Assembly (NCBI RefSeq): GCF_047553015.1
Contig: NZ_CP180212.1
Span: 310,001-374,000, forward strand
DNA: 64,000 bases
Direction: 5' to 3'
From: Carnobacterium_A sp047553015
Lineage (GTDB): Bacteria > Bacillota > Bacilli > Lactobacillales > Carnobacteriaceae
Positions 43,283-52,933 of this stretch are shown here, in pieces; the first letter of the stretch is position 1, and every line of letters starts with the position of its first letter. The translations under genes were made by a program, and so were the position numbers. The notes under the pieces were generated by a model. That model was given only the letters and a program-made list of their open reading frames with translations. It made no database searches and was not told the DNA's origin.

Positions 43283-45028
43283 GTGATGGATGATTTGACT
43301 CCTATTATTCAAGATGGTTTGATTCATTTAGCTAAACACCGTGAAGAGTTAAATGAAATTTCTAATTATTTAGAGCCAAGACTGATTTTACAACCGGACA
43401 ATTCTGTTTATATTTTAGAAAAAGATGCCTATGAACTTCCTTTTAATTTATATGAAATTATAGGAGATAAGGCAGCTTTATTGAAAGCAGAAGGTGTCAA
43501 TGCTGAAAATATTGAAAATTTTATTACAACAGATATTAACTTGCACTTAAAATCATTTTATAAAACCAATAGACTGAATTTTGATAATGAAAAAAGTTTA
43601 AAGGATATCGTTGATCAAAAAATTATTACTTTAACTAAAGAGATTCGAGCTATGGCAGAAGAGTATTTAGACTATCAGTTTAAAGATAATTTCTTATACG
43701 CCATGAGCTTACATTTAAGTTCTTTCATTAAACGCTCTAAAGAAGGCGTTGTGCAAACAAAAACAAATAAAGAACTAGAAAATTTAATATCTAGTTACAA
43801 AAAAGAATACTCAGTTGCTTTGATGATCAAAGATCATATCAAAACGAAATACCAAATCACTGTTCCTGAAGTAGAATGTTGGTACTTGACGATGTTATTG
43901 GTTTCTTTAAGAGAGCAAAATCTTGTTGGTCAAGTAGGGATTATTGTAGCGGCTCATGGAAGAAGTACAGCAACAAGTATGGTTCAAGTTGTTACTAAGT
44001 TATTAAATGTTCAAAATATTGTTGCAGTAGACATGCCATTAGAAATGTCACCTCATCGTGTTTACGGTATGATTCAAGAGGCTGTCCAACGGGTTAACGA
44101 AGGTAATGGTGTTTTGTTGCTAGTAGATATGGGTTCATTAACGACTTTTGGTAATAAGTTAATGCGAGAAATGGATATCCCTATCAAAACAATTGATATG
44201 GTGACAACACCAGTCGTATTAGAAGCAGCTAGAAAAATATCATTAATGGATAGTTCACTAGATGAGATTCACGATACACTTAAAAATTTTAGAGGGTACA
44301 GCAATTTTTTAGACTATCCTCATCCGTCTAAAGAGGAAGAGACAAAGAAAAGAGCCTACCAACCTAAAGCTATCATTACGATTTGTTCGACTGGAGAAGG
44401 AACGGCAGTGATTATTAAACAGCGTGTTGAGGAGTTATTGGCAACATTTATAGATGAAGAGATTGAAGTAATCTCTATCTCTTTGTTAGACATGGATTCA
44501 ACCGTTAATAAGATTGCAGAAAAGTACCATATTTTAGCTACTGCTGGAGTAAGTAAGCCTGCGATTCAAGTGCCCCATCTTTCCTTGGAAGAATTGTTTC
44601 AATCTTTCGGAAAAGAACGGATTAAGCAAGTGGTCTTAGATAGTCAAGATGAAGAATCAGATTTAGTTGAGTCGTTAGATACAAAAGAATTGTGTGAAGA
44701 CTACTTAGGGACGTACTTTACGTTTTTAAATCCTAAAAAACTGATTTCTATTTTATGGGAATACAGCGAGATAATAGAAGCAAATAAGAAACAATCATTT
44801 TCCAATAGTTTAAAAATAGGGCTTATTATGCATATCGCTGGTGTACTTGAACGGGTGTTACTAAACGACACACTTTCTACTCAAGAAGAGTATGAAGAAA
44901 ATCACCTCTATCTAGATGCTGTACTAGAAGCCAACACAATGGTAAAAGCAAAATTAAACCTTGTTATTCCGGATTCAGAAATTTTTTATATTTTAAAGAT
45001 CTTTGATGCACAATCAGGAGAAGAATAA
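43283..45028 (+). pseudogene. levR: LevR/ManR-type activator, C-terminal regulatory part (frameshifted)
   Basis: 581 aa starting at GTG 43283 or ATG 43286, two to five bases after the stop of the first half. Domains: PRD1 (MSLHLSSF, His143), an EIIA-Man-like domain (AAHGRSTA, His225), an EIIB-like domain (TICSTGEGTA, Cys368) and PRD2 (GLIMHIAGVLERVL, His517). These phosphorylatable His/Cys residues let PTS enzymes tune the activator. No clear RBS, so any expression would be by reinitiation. Either a recent inactivating deletion, a sequencing error, or a two-polypeptide arrangement. Confidence 0.85.
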
Positions 45029-45121
45029 AAATAACTGTCTAAATGCGTCAAGTCGTTTAGACCAGTTTATTTTTTGTCTATGATTAGCAATACAATGAAC
45101 TAAAGATAAGGATGGTTAGTT

Positions 45122-45619
45122 ATGGTAATGGATATTCGTTTAGCACGAATTGACGATCGCTTGATTCATGGTCAAGTAGCAACAGTTTGGACAAAAACGT
45201 TGAAAATTAATCGTATATTAGTGATAAGTGATGAAGTTGCAAAAGATACACTAAGAAAGACACTACTAAAGCATGCAGCACCTCCCGATGGAACAGCTAA
45301 TGTTATTACAATAGACAAAATGATTGCTATTTATCAAGATCCACAATTTGATGTTTTTAAAGCAATGTTATTATTTACGAATCCACATGATGTAAAAAGA
45401 GTTGTAGAGGGTGGTGTCGAGATTCATTCTGTTAATATTGGAGGAATGAGTTTTTCTGCTGGAAAAAAAATGATCACGAATGCGGTTGCCGTAGATACAC
45501 AAGATATTGAAGATTTCATTTATTTAAATAAACAAGGAATCGAATTAGAAATTAGAAAAGTTGCATCTGATAGTAAAACCTATATGATGGATCTTTTAAA
45601 GAAAGAAAATATGCTATAA
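45122..45619 (+). CDS. Mannose-family PTS EIIB component (orphan)
   Basis: 165 aa, cytoplasmic. The phosphorylation site His16 lies in DRLIHGQVA, followed by the family segment RILVISDEVAKD. AAGGATGG is six bases before ATG 45122. Normal partners EIIA, EIIC and EIID are absent; secG follows. Lone EIIB genes next to LevR/ManR regulators in Lactobacillales and Listeria modulate the regulator by phosphorylation, which is the best guess here. No -24/-12 promoter was found upstream. Confidence 0.88.
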   Translation: MVMDIRLARIDDRLIHGQVATVWTKTLKINRILVISDEVAKDTLRKTLLKHAAPPDGTANVITIDKMIAIYQDPQFDVFKAMLLFTNPHDVKRVVEGGVEIHSVNIGGMSFSAGKKMITNAVAVDTQDIEDFIYLNKQGIELEIRKVASDSKTYMMDLLKKENML

Positions 45620-45824
45620 ACTTTATAAATTACCTAAAGCAAAGAGTAAAAAAAGAGATAAGTTAGCTAAAGTTACGTATGAGACCGATTTATCAGATTA
45701 GATTTAAGAAAGAGATTTAGTCGTTTCAAATAGGACATGCCTATGGGCAAACTCTTCTGGTAATTTAGTGTTCATTATGGTAAAGTAAGTTGCAAGAGAA
45801 ACGTTAGACAGGAGGGCATTAAAC

Positions 45825-46061
45825 GTGTACGATACATTTTTAATTGCTGAACTTATAGTATCAGTTTTACTTATTATTGTGGTTGTTATGCAACCTACTA
45901 AAACAAATAATGCAGCTAGCGCGTTTACTGGTGGAGCAGAACAATTATTTGGCAAACAAAAAGCACGCGGTTTTGAAGCTGTTTTACAACGAGTAACCGT
46001 TGTTTTAGGAATTGCTTTTTTTGTGATAGCACTAGTATTAGCTTATTTATCAGTCGGTTAA
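45825..46061 (+). CDS. secG: Preprotein translocase subunit SecG
   Basis: 78 aa, two membrane helices (FLIAELIVSVLLIIVVVM and VVLGIAFFVIALVLAYL) joined by a Gly/Ala-rich loop (SAFTGGAEQLFG). Start GTG 45825 after AGGAGGG. Assists SecYE/SecA protein export. In most Lactobacillales secG leads directly into est-rnr-smpB; here those genes are 3 kb away. Confidence 0.93.
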   Translation: MYDTFLIAELIVSVLLIIVVVMQPTKTNNAASAFTGGAEQLFGKQKARGFEAVLQRVTVVLGIAFFVIALVLAYLSVG

Positions 46062-46075
46062 ATAAATACGTCAAG

Positions 46076-46104
46076 TTACCCAATAAATCATGGGTAATTT
46101 TTTT
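46076..46104 (+). terminator. Terminator after secG
   Basis: TTACCCA (46076-46082) and TGGGTAA (46091-46097), then T7. Confidence 0.8.
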
Positions 46105-46118
46105 GTTTTAAAAAATAG

Positions 46119-46174
46119 AAAAAGCCTTAGTTGTAGATTGCAAAAATCTATGACCAAGGCTTTTATTTTTTTTA
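46119..46174. terminator. Second terminator after secG (bidirectional type)
   Basis: AAAAGCCTT (46120-46128) pairs with AAGGCTTTT (46156-46164), with an inner TAGAT/ATCTA stem, A run before and T8 after. Two terminators in a row with no gene between may mark the junction where the Mn operon entered. Confidence 0.8.
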
Positions 46175-46326
46175 AAACAATAACCAGAGAAAAAGTTTGA
46201 AAATCCATCAGGTAATGAATTAGATTGCTGTTAATAAAAGTATCCGCTTACAAATCGAATCCCACTTAAATTAGAGATACACAAACTATCTTTAGTAAGA
46301 ATTATCAATGATTTAAGCAAAAAGGG

Positions 46327-46381
46327 TTGCTAAAATCAGTCTATTTAGTTATACTTTAAACGAGGTTTAGGTACACCTTAA
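46327..46381 (+). promoter_or_regulatory. Promoter and DtxR/MntR-like operator of the Mn transporter operon
   Basis: -35 TTGCTA (46327-46332), 17-bp spacer, -10 TATACT (46350-46355). Just downstream, TTTAGGT-AC-ACCTTAA (46366-46381) is a 16-base dyad of the TTxAGGT/ACCTxAA type bound by MntR/ScaR/DtxR-family repressors, so placed over the start site it would shut off transcription when Mn is high. The rest of the 46175-46434 stretch shows no gene. Confidence 0.7.
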
Positions 46382-46434
46382 TTTTTTCTGGACTTATAAA
46401 TAATTAATTGAACAAAAAGAGGGGACGTTACAAA

Positions 46435-47169
46435 ATGATTGAATTAAAAAACTTAACCGTTACTTATCAAGACAAACCAGCGCTTTCTGATGTATCGCTC
46501 ACAATTAGAGAAAAAGCTATAACTGGAATCATTGGGCCTAATGGAGCCGGAAAATCAACATTAATTAAAGGGATGATGGATTTAGTCAAAAAAAATTCAG
46601 GTGTGACAACTGTAGATAATCAACCTTTAAACAATGTGAGAAAAAATATTGCTTACGTAGAACAAAGAAATACTATTGACTTAACGTTTCCTATAAAAGT
46701 AAGTGAAACAGTTTTATTAGGAACATTTCCTAAACTTGGTCTTTTTCATCGTCCAAAAGAAAAGGAAAAGCAAAAAGTAATAGAAAGTCTTAAACAAGTT
46801 AAAATGGAAGAATTTAAGAATCGCCAAATTGGAGAACTATCTGGTGGACAATTGCAACGAGTCTTTATTGCACGTGCTCTAGCTCAAGAAGCGGATATTA
46901 TTTTTCTAGATGAACCATTTGTTGGTATTGATATGAATAGTGAAAAAGTGATTATTGATTTACTTAAACAGTTGAGAGATGAAGGCAAAACAATTGTTGT
47001 TGTTCACCATGACTTAAGTAAAGTAACGACTTATTTCGATGATTTAATTATATTAAATCAAGAATTAATTAGCTATGGTCCTATTGCTAAATCATTTACA
47101 ACTGCAAATATCAAAGCAGCCTATGGCGATTCTATGGGAGACTTAATGATCAAGGGGGTCAATGATTAA
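46435..47169 (+). CDS. psaB: Manganese ABC transporter ATPase (PsaB/ScaC/MntA type)
   Basis: 244 aa from ATG 46435 (AGAGGGG nine bases upstream; a TTG 27 bases earlier is rejected). Walker A GPNGAGKST, Q-loop YVEQRNTIDLTFP, signature LSGGQLQR, Walker B IIFLDEPFVGID, switch VVHHDLSKV. The order ATPase-permease-lipoprotein is that of streptococcal psaBCA and enterococcal efaCBA. Permease start overlaps its stop by one base. Confidence 0.92.
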   Translation: MIELKNLTVTYQDKPALSDVSLTIREKAITGIIGPNGAGKSTLIKGMMDLVKKNSGVTTVDNQPLNNVRKNIAYVEQRNTIDLTFPIKVSETVLLGTFPKLGLFHRPKEKEKQKVIESLKQVKMEEFKNRQIGELSGGQLQRVFIARALAQEADIIFLDEPFVGIDMNSEKVIIDLLKQLRDEGKTIVVVHHDLSKVTTYFDDLIILNQELISYGPIAKSFTTANIKAAYGDSMGDLMIKGVND

Positions 47170-48014
47170 TGATTGCTAACTTTATAGAAGGTTTAACAAA
47201 GTATCAATTTTTGCAAAATGCATTATTTACGTCAATCGTTATCGGAGTCGTATCTGGAGTGATTGGGTGCTTCATTATTTTAAGAGGGATGTCATTAATG
47301 GGAGATGCGATATCACATGCAGTTCTTCCTGGGGTAGCTGTTTCATATATTGTAGGAGTAAACTACTTTATAGGTGCAACCGTATTTGGTTTGTTTGCGG
47401 CAGTAATGATTGGTTTAGTTACTCAGCACAGTAAACTAAAAAGCGATACAGCTATTGGGATTGTTTTCAGTTCCTTTTTCGCAGCAGGTATTATTGCAAT
47501 TTCTTTTGCAAAAAGTTCAACCGACTTATACCATATTTTATTTGGTAACGTCTTAGCTGTAACACAAAGTGATATGATTATTACTGTGGTTATCGCAATC
47601 ATCGTTGTTTTATTCGTGATTGTTTTTTACAAAGAATTACTCGTTAGTTCGTTTGACCCAGTCATGTCACAAGCGTATGGATTGAGAACACAAGTCATAC
47701 ATTATGCATTAATGCTTTTGCTTACACTAGTAGCCGTTTCAGCTTTACAAACAGTTGGAACAATTTTAGTTGTAGCTATGTTAATTACACCTGCAGCAAC
47801 AGCCTATTTATTATCAAATAGACTATCTGTTATGATTTTGATTGCTTCTACGATTGGTGTAATCAGCTCAGTTGTTGGTTTGTTCTTAAGCTATTCATAT
47901 AATTTAGCTTCAGGTGCGGCAATTGTCCTGACGACAACGATATTCTTTATTATTGCGTTCTTATTTTCACCAAAACAAAATTTACTTATAAAGAGAAGGA
48001 AGGCTATAAAATGA
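47169..48014 (+). CDS. psaC: Manganese ABC transporter permease (PsaC type)
   Basis: 281 aa, 8-9 hydrophobic segments of the ABC-3 (metal) permease family. Marks: GCFIILRGMSLMGDAISHAVLPGV near residue 35-58 and the ATPase-contact region FDPVMSQAYG. Overlaps both neighbours (TAATG before, ATGA after). Confidence 0.92.
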   Translation: MIANFIEGLTKYQFLQNALFTSIVIGVVSGVIGCFIILRGMSLMGDAISHAVLPGVAVSYIVGVNYFIGATVFGLFAAVMIGLVTQHSKLKSDTAIGIVFSSFFAAGIIAISFAKSSTDLYHILFGNVLAVTQSDMIITVVIAIIVVLFVIVFYKELLVSSFDPVMSQAYGLRTQVIHYALMLLLTLVAVSALQTVGTILVVAMLITPAATAYLLSNRLSVMILIASTIGVISSVVGLFLSYSYNLASGAAIVLTTTIFFIIAFLFSPKQNLLIKRRKAIK

Positions 48015-48934
48015 AAAAAATAAAATTAGTTCTAGCTTTACTAACATTGACTGTTTTCACAGCAGCTTGTGGAACTAGCGAGACGGTAGAAAGTGGCAAA
48101 CTGCAAGTTGTTGCAACAAACTCTATTCTAGCCGATATGATTAAAAACGTAGGCGGCGATACGATTGAGTTACACAGTATTGTTCCAGTTGGAACGGATC
48201 CTCATCACTATGAAGTTTTACCAGAAGATATCGAAAAATCAACAAATGCAGCGGTCATCTTTTACAATGGTCTAAACCTTGAAACTGGTGGAAACGGCTG
48301 GTTTGCTAACTTGATGGAAACATCTAAAAAAGAAGAAGGAAAAGACTACTTTACGACAAGTAAAGGTGTCGAGCCAATGTATTTAACTTCAGCCGGTCAA
48401 GAAACAGAACAAGATCCTCACGCTTGGTTAGATATCAGCAATGGCATTCAGTACGTTGAAAATATTACGGAAGTCTTGATAGAAAAAGATCCAGAGAATA
48501 AAGCCGTTTATCAAGACAATTCAGCTGCTTATATTGAGAAATTAACAGCATTAGATGCTAACGCCAAAAAAGAATTTAATGATATACCAGAAGATCAAAG
48601 ACTACTAGTCACAAGTGAAGGAGCTTTTAAGTACTTCTCAGCTGCTTATGGGGTGACTGGTGATTATATCTGGGAAATCAATACAGAAAGCCAAGGAACA
48701 CCAGAACAAATGAGTACCATTATTGATACCATTAGAGAAAGCAACGTTCCTTCATTATTTGTGGAAACAAGTGTTGATAAACGAAGCATGCAAAGTGTTT
48801 CAAAAGAAACTGGCGTGCCAATTTACGAAACAATTTTTACTGACTCCATTGCAAAAGAAGGAGAAAATGGGGATAGTTACTATGATATGATGGAATGGAA
48901 TCTAACAAAAATTCACGAAGGTCTAAAGAAGTAA
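48011..48934 (+). CDS. psaA: Manganese-binding lipoprotein (PsaA/EfaA type)
   Basis: 307 aa lipoprotein; lipobox TAAC with Cys20. Metal ligands align with PsaA: His65 (DPHHYE), His137 (DPHAWLD), Glu203 (TSEGAFKYF) and Asp278 (FTDSIAKEG), spaced exactly as His67/His139/Glu205/Asp280. There is no His-rich loop of ZnuA/AdcA, so manganese is the likely substrate. Function: capture Mn(II) outside the cell for the PsaBC pump. Operon repressed by an MntR-like protein (inferred from the operator). Confidence 0.93.
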   Translation: MKKIKLVLALLTLTVFTAACGTSETVESGKLQVVATNSILADMIKNVGGDTIELHSIVPVGTDPHHYEVLPEDIEKSTNAAVIFYNGLNLETGGNGWFANLMETSKKEEGKDYFTTSKGVEPMYLTSAGQETEQDPHAWLDISNGIQYVENITEVLIEKDPENKAVYQDNSAAYIEKLTALDANAKKEFNDIPEDQRLLVTSEGAFKYFSAAYGVTGDYIWEINTESQGTPEQMSTIIDTIRESNVPSLFVETSVDKRSMQSVSKETGVPIYETIFTDSIAKEGENGDSYYDMMEWNLTKIHEGLKK

Positions 48935-48950
48935 ACAAATCCAGAGTATA

Positions 48951-49009
48951 AGAGAAAACTAGTGCGATAGAACCAGTTAGATGGTTTTATTGCACTAGTT
49001 TTCTCTTTA
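48951..49009 (+). terminator. Terminator of the Mn operon
   Basis: AGAGAAAACTAGTGC (48951-48965) and GCACTAGTTTTCTCT (48992-49006), a perfect 15-bp stem with an inner hairpin; short T tail. Confidence 0.8.
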
Positions 49010-49142
49010 GATTAAAAAAAAATAAGAATAAGAGATAGAAGTCAGGAGTAAATAGATGTTTCGGTAGTGTATGGGTATGAAAATAGGTAAATATAAAGTA
49101 AAATAGAAAGTAATAGGAATTATCACAGGAGGAGATTTCTTA

Positions 49143-49898
49143 ATGGTTAAAAAAACACTGCCGCAACCATTTTTTTTTGAAAAAGGGCCAAGAGCAGTAT
49201 TATTAATGCATGCTTACAATGGAAGTCCGAATGATGTTAGAATGATGGGACGCGCGTTGGAAAAAGAAAACTATACGGTCTATGCGCCAATGTTTAAAGG
49301 GCATGGAACAGTGAATCCAGAAGATGTCTTAACAGCCACTCTTTTTGACTGGATACAAGATGCAAAAGAGGCCTTAGAATTTTTAACTGAAAAAGGTTAC
49401 CAACAAGTTGCTGTTTTTGGTTTATCATTAGGTGGTTTGATGGCAACACACATCATGACTACATACCCCGTTTTAGCAGGTGGTACGTTCAATTCTCCAA
49501 TGATCAATCATGAAGGGTTTAATTTACGGCCTGCTTTCTTACAATACGTTCGATACGTAAAACAAGTTGCTGGGCAAACAAACGAAGAGATAGCTAGTGA
49601 GATGGTACAAATTGAAGAGAAGCTAGATCAGCAACTAGCTGCTATTTCTGAATTGGTTTCTTCTATGCAGCCAGCTTATCGAGAGATAACACAACCGATA
49701 TTTATTGCTCAATCAGGACAAGATAACTTAATTAATCCGCAAGTAGCGGTAAAATTTAAAGAAGAACTTGTTAAGGCAAAAATTGATTTTAAATGGTATG
49801 AAAATAGTACACACGTCATCACAGTAGGTGTAGACAAAAGAGAGTTAGAAAAGGATGTAGTATATTTCCTATCTGATTTAAATTGGAATGGAGAGTAA
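49143..49898 (+). CDS. est: Carboxylesterase, Est30 type
   Basis: 251 aa alpha/beta hydrolase. Oxyanion region LLMHAYNGSP, nucleophile Ser95 in FGLSLGG, Asp in AQSGQDNLI, His in NSTHVIT. Typical secG-neighbour esterase of Firmicutes hydrolysing short-chain esters. AGGAGGAG precedes the ATG. rnr starts five bases after its stop. Confidence 0.93.
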   Translation: MVKKTLPQPFFFEKGPRAVLLMHAYNGSPNDVRMMGRALEKENYTVYAPMFKGHGTVNPEDVLTATLFDWIQDAKEALEFLTEKGYQQVAVFGLSLGGLMATHIMTTYPVLAGGTFNSPMINHEGFNLRPAFLQYVRYVKQVAGQTNEEIASEMVQIEEKLDQQLAAISELVSSMQPAYREITQPIFIAQSGQDNLINPQVAVKFKEELVKAKIDFKWYENSTHVITVGVDKRELEKDVVYFLSDLNWNGE

Positions 49899-49903
49899 AA
49901 TGA

Positions 49904-52306
49904 ATGAAAAATAATCAAACAATAAAAGAGGCTATCTTGGTATACATGAACGAGCAAGATCAAATGGCTTTTAAAGTAAAAGAACTAAGTGAAGGAATGA
50001 AGTTGGCTAGTTCAGCTGATTTCAAGATGCTCGTTTCAACTTTAGCTGAAATGGAGCGTGAAGGAACGATTTTTCTTAACAAAAAAGGTGAGTTTAAACT
50101 AGCTGAAAAAGCAGGTGTCTTATCTGGTATTTTTCGAGCAAGTGACCGTGGTTTTGGTTTTGTATCGATTGAAGACGAAGAAAATGATATTTACATTCCT
50201 AACAATCAGACAAACTTTGCGTTAGATGGAGATAATGTGGCAATAGAAATTACTCGTCCAGCAGAACCCTGGTTTGATAAAGGTGCTGAAGGCCGTGTTA
50301 AAGCGATTATTGAACGTAAATTCACTCAATTAGTCGGAGAGTTCTTTGCTTATACACAAGAAGGTATCGACGAGACAGGTCTATATGGTTATATTGAACC
50401 AAAAGATAAAAAGTTGACTGATTTTAGAGTATTCATTGAAGAAAAAGGGATTAAGCCAGTTGATGGAGCGATTGTTTTAGTGGAGCTAACATTGTATCCA
50501 GATAAAGAATACCCAAGAAGCATGCAAGGAATTGTTAAATCTGTCGTCGGACACAAAAATGATCCGGGTATTGATATTTTAACGATTGTCTATAAACATG
50601 GTATCCAAATTGAGTTTCCAGAAGAAGTAATGGCTCAAGCCAATGAAGTGCCTGATAAGATAACGGAAAAAGATATGGAAAATCGCCGTGACTTACGTGA
50701 TGAAATCGTTGTGACAATCGATGGCGAAGACGCTAAAGATTTAGATGATGCAGTAACGGTTAAAAAATTAGCTAATGGTCACTTTAAATTAGGTGTTCAT
50801 ATTGCAGACGTTTCTTATTACGTAACCGAAGACAGCCCGTTAGATAAAGAGGCATTTGATCGTGCTACTAGTGTTTACTTAACCGATCGAGTGATTCCAA
50901 TGCTGCCACATCGCTTATCAAACGGTATTTGTTCTTTGAATCCAAATGAAGACCGCTTGGCAATGAGTTGTGAGATGGAAATAGACTCAACGGGTAAAGT
51001 TGTGAATCATGATGTCTTCCAAAGTGTGATTCGTTCTTATCGCCGCATGAGTTATACACAAGTGAATCAAATTATTATGGATACAGATGAAACAGTACGC
51101 AAAGAAAACGCAGATATCGTTCCAATGTTCGAAGAGATGGCTGAGTTGCATAAGATTTTAGAAGGCAATAGAAAAACGCGTGGGGCAATTGATTTTGAAT
51201 CTCCAGAAGCTAAGATCATTGTTGATCCTCAAGGACATCCGTTAGATATTGTTTTACGTGAAAGAGGGATTGGCGAGCGTATCATAGAGTCTTTCATGCT
51301 TGCAGCTAACGAAACCGTATCAGAACATTTTACACGTCTAAAAGTTCCTATGATTTATCGTGTCCACGAGCAACCAGATAGCGATCGGATGCAAAAATTC
51401 ATGGAATTCGTTACGGCCTTTGGTATTTCTGTAAAAGGTCTAAGTGAAAATGTTTCACCAAAAAGTTTACAAAAAGTATTAAGAAGCGTTGCGGGTAAGC
51501 CTGAAGAAACAGTAATTTCAACGATGCTGTTGCGTAGTATGAAACAAGCTAAATATGATGTCGAACCTTTGGGTCATTATGGCTTAGCGGCTGACTATTA
51601 TTCTCATTTTACGTCACCAATTAGACGCTACCCTGATTTAATTTTACACCGTTTGATTCGTTCATACAGTGAGAATGGTACGGGAGCAGATCAAAAAGAT
51701 AAGTGGACTAGTCTTCTTCCTGATATTGCCATTCAAAGTTCTAAAATGGAACGCCGCGCTGTAGACGCTGAAAGAGAAACAGATGCACTGAAGAAAACAG
51801 AATATATGGTTGATAAAGTTGGCGAAACATTCACAGGAATTATTGGTTCAGTATTGAGATTTGGTTTATTCATCGAATTACCAAATACTGTTGAAGGTTT
51901 GGTTCATATTTCTAATATGAAAGATGACTATTACAACTATGTTGAAGAACAATTGATGTTAGTTGGTGAACGTACAGGGGTCGTCTACCGTATTGGCCAA
52001 AAGGTTACCATTAAAGTAACGAAAGCAAACCCTGAAACGCGCGAAATTGACTTTGAATTGATACCAGATCCTGATGCACCAAAAGCAGACTCTTTTGCAC
52101 AATTGAAGAAAAGCAGCGACAAAGATAAAAAGAAATCAGGAAACCGTAAACCAGATAGACAAAAACAATCTAAAGGTCCGGTAAATAAAAAAACAAGCTA
52201 TCCAGCTAAAGAGAGTAAGAATACTAGTTCTGATGATAAAAAGAAAAACAAACCGTTTTATAAAGATGTTGCTAAAAAAGGCAAACCTAAAAAGAAACGT
52301 AGTTAA
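49904..52306 (+). CDS. rnr: Ribonuclease R
   Basis: 800 aa, 3'-5' exoribonuclease. N-terminal winged-helix, two cold-shock-like domains, the RNB catalytic domain with DGEDAKDLDDAVTV aspartates, the HFTSPIRRYPDL signature, a C-terminal S1 domain, and a Lys-rich tail (about the last 65 residues). GGAGAG lies inside the end of est. RNase R works with tmRNA-SmpB in clearing faulty mRNAs; the next gene is smpB. Confidence 0.96.
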   Translation: MKNNQTIKEAILVYMNEQDQMAFKVKELSEGMKLASSADFKMLVSTLAEMEREGTIFLNKKGEFKLAEKAGVLSGIFRASDRGFGFVSIEDEENDIYIPNNQTNFALDGDNVAIEITRPAEPWFDKGAEGRVKAIIERKFTQLVGEFFAYTQEGIDETGLYGYIEPKDKKLTDFRVFIEEKGIKPVDGAIVLVELTLYPDKEYPRSMQGIVKSVVGHKNDPGIDILTIVYKHGIQIEFPEEVMAQANEVPDKITEKDMENRRDLRDEIVVTIDGEDAKDLDDAVTVKKLANGHFKLGVHIADVSYYVTEDSPLDKEAFDRATSVYLTDRVIPMLPHRLSNGICSLNPNEDRLAMSCEMEIDSTGKVVNHDVFQSVIRSYRRMSYTQVNQIIMDTDETVRKENADIVPMFEEMAELHKILEGNRKTRGAIDFESPEAKIIVDPQGHPLDIVLRERGIGERIIESFMLAANETVSEHFTRLKVPMIYRVHEQPDSDRMQKFMEFVTAFGISVKGLSENVSPKSLQKVLRSVAGKPEETVISTMLLRSMKQAKYDVEPLGHYGLAADYYSHFTSPIRRYPDLILHRLIRSYSENGTGADQKDKWTSLLPDIAIQSSKMERRAVDAERETDALKKTEYMVDKVGETFTGIIGSVLRFGLFIELPNTVEGLVHISNMKDDYYNYVEEQLMLVGERTGVVYRIGQKVTIKVTKANPETREIDFELIPDPDAPKADSFAQLKKSSDKDKKKSGNRKPDRQKQSKGPVNKKTSYPAKESKNTSSDDKKKNKPFYKDVAKKGKPKKKRS

Positions 52307-52326
52307 GCAAGTAGGGAGGCAAAAAA

Positions 52327-52785
52327 ATGCCCAAAGGAGAAGGGAAACTGCTGGCTCAAAATAGAAAAGCACGATTTGATTATACTATTTTAGACACAGT
52401 TGAAGCAGGAATGGTTTTAAAAGGAACAGAAATAAAATCTATTAGAGCAGCTCGAATAAACTTAAAAGATGGCTTTGCACGAGTTCGTAATGGAGAGATA
52501 TTTTTACACAATGTTCATGTTAGCCCGTATGAGCAAGGCAATCAATTCAATCACGACCCTTTGCGTACGAGAAAATTACTAATGCATAAAAAGCAAATAG
52601 CTCGCCTAGAAAATGAGATGAAAGGGAGCGGAAATACTCTCGTTCCTTTGAAAGTTTACCTTAAGGATGGTTACGCTAAAGTATTAATTGGTGTAGCAAA
52701 AGGAAAGAAAAATTACGATAAACGAGAAGATCTAAAGCGTAAAGACCAAAAACGTGATTTAGCTAGATCAATGCGAGAAAGATAA
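52327..52785 (+). CDS. smpB: SsrA-binding protein SmpB
   Basis: 152 aa small basic protein. N-terminal LLAQNRKARFDYTI, GMVLKGTEIKSIR and C-terminal KRKDQKRDLARSMRER. Delivers tmRNA (present at 60236) to stalled ribosomes. AGGGAGG precedes ATG 52327, 20 bases after rnr. Ends at its own terminator. Confidence 0.97.
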   Translation: MPKGEGKLLAQNRKARFDYTILDTVEAGMVLKGTEIKSIRAARINLKDGFARVRNGEIFLHNVHVSPYEQGNQFNHDPLRTRKLLMHKKQIARLENEMKGSGNTLVPLKVYLKDGYAKVLIGVAKGKKNYDKREDLKRKDQKRDLARSMRER

Positions 52786-52798
52786 AATAGAATAAGAG

Positions 52799-52840
52799 GA
52801 AAAGTAGTCTGGACATGTCACCATGTTTAGGCTACTTTTT
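52799..52840 (+). terminator. Terminator after smpB
   Basis: GTAGTCTGGACATG pairs with CATGTTTAGGCTAC (wobbles allowed), followed by T5. Confidence 0.85.
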
Positions 52841-52933
52841 ATAAAATAAAGCTCTTTTAAAAAAGCTTTACAAGAGTGTTTTTGTTTCTCATTTGGTATA
52901 CTTAGTAGATAATAAAAAGAAAGAAGGGTTCTT

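Noticed and set aside
45778..45793. TGG...TTGC pattern resembling a sigma-54 -24/-12 promoter before secG
   Set aside because: The GG-to-GC distance is one base too long and the CAC part is missing; secG is not a likely RpoN target.
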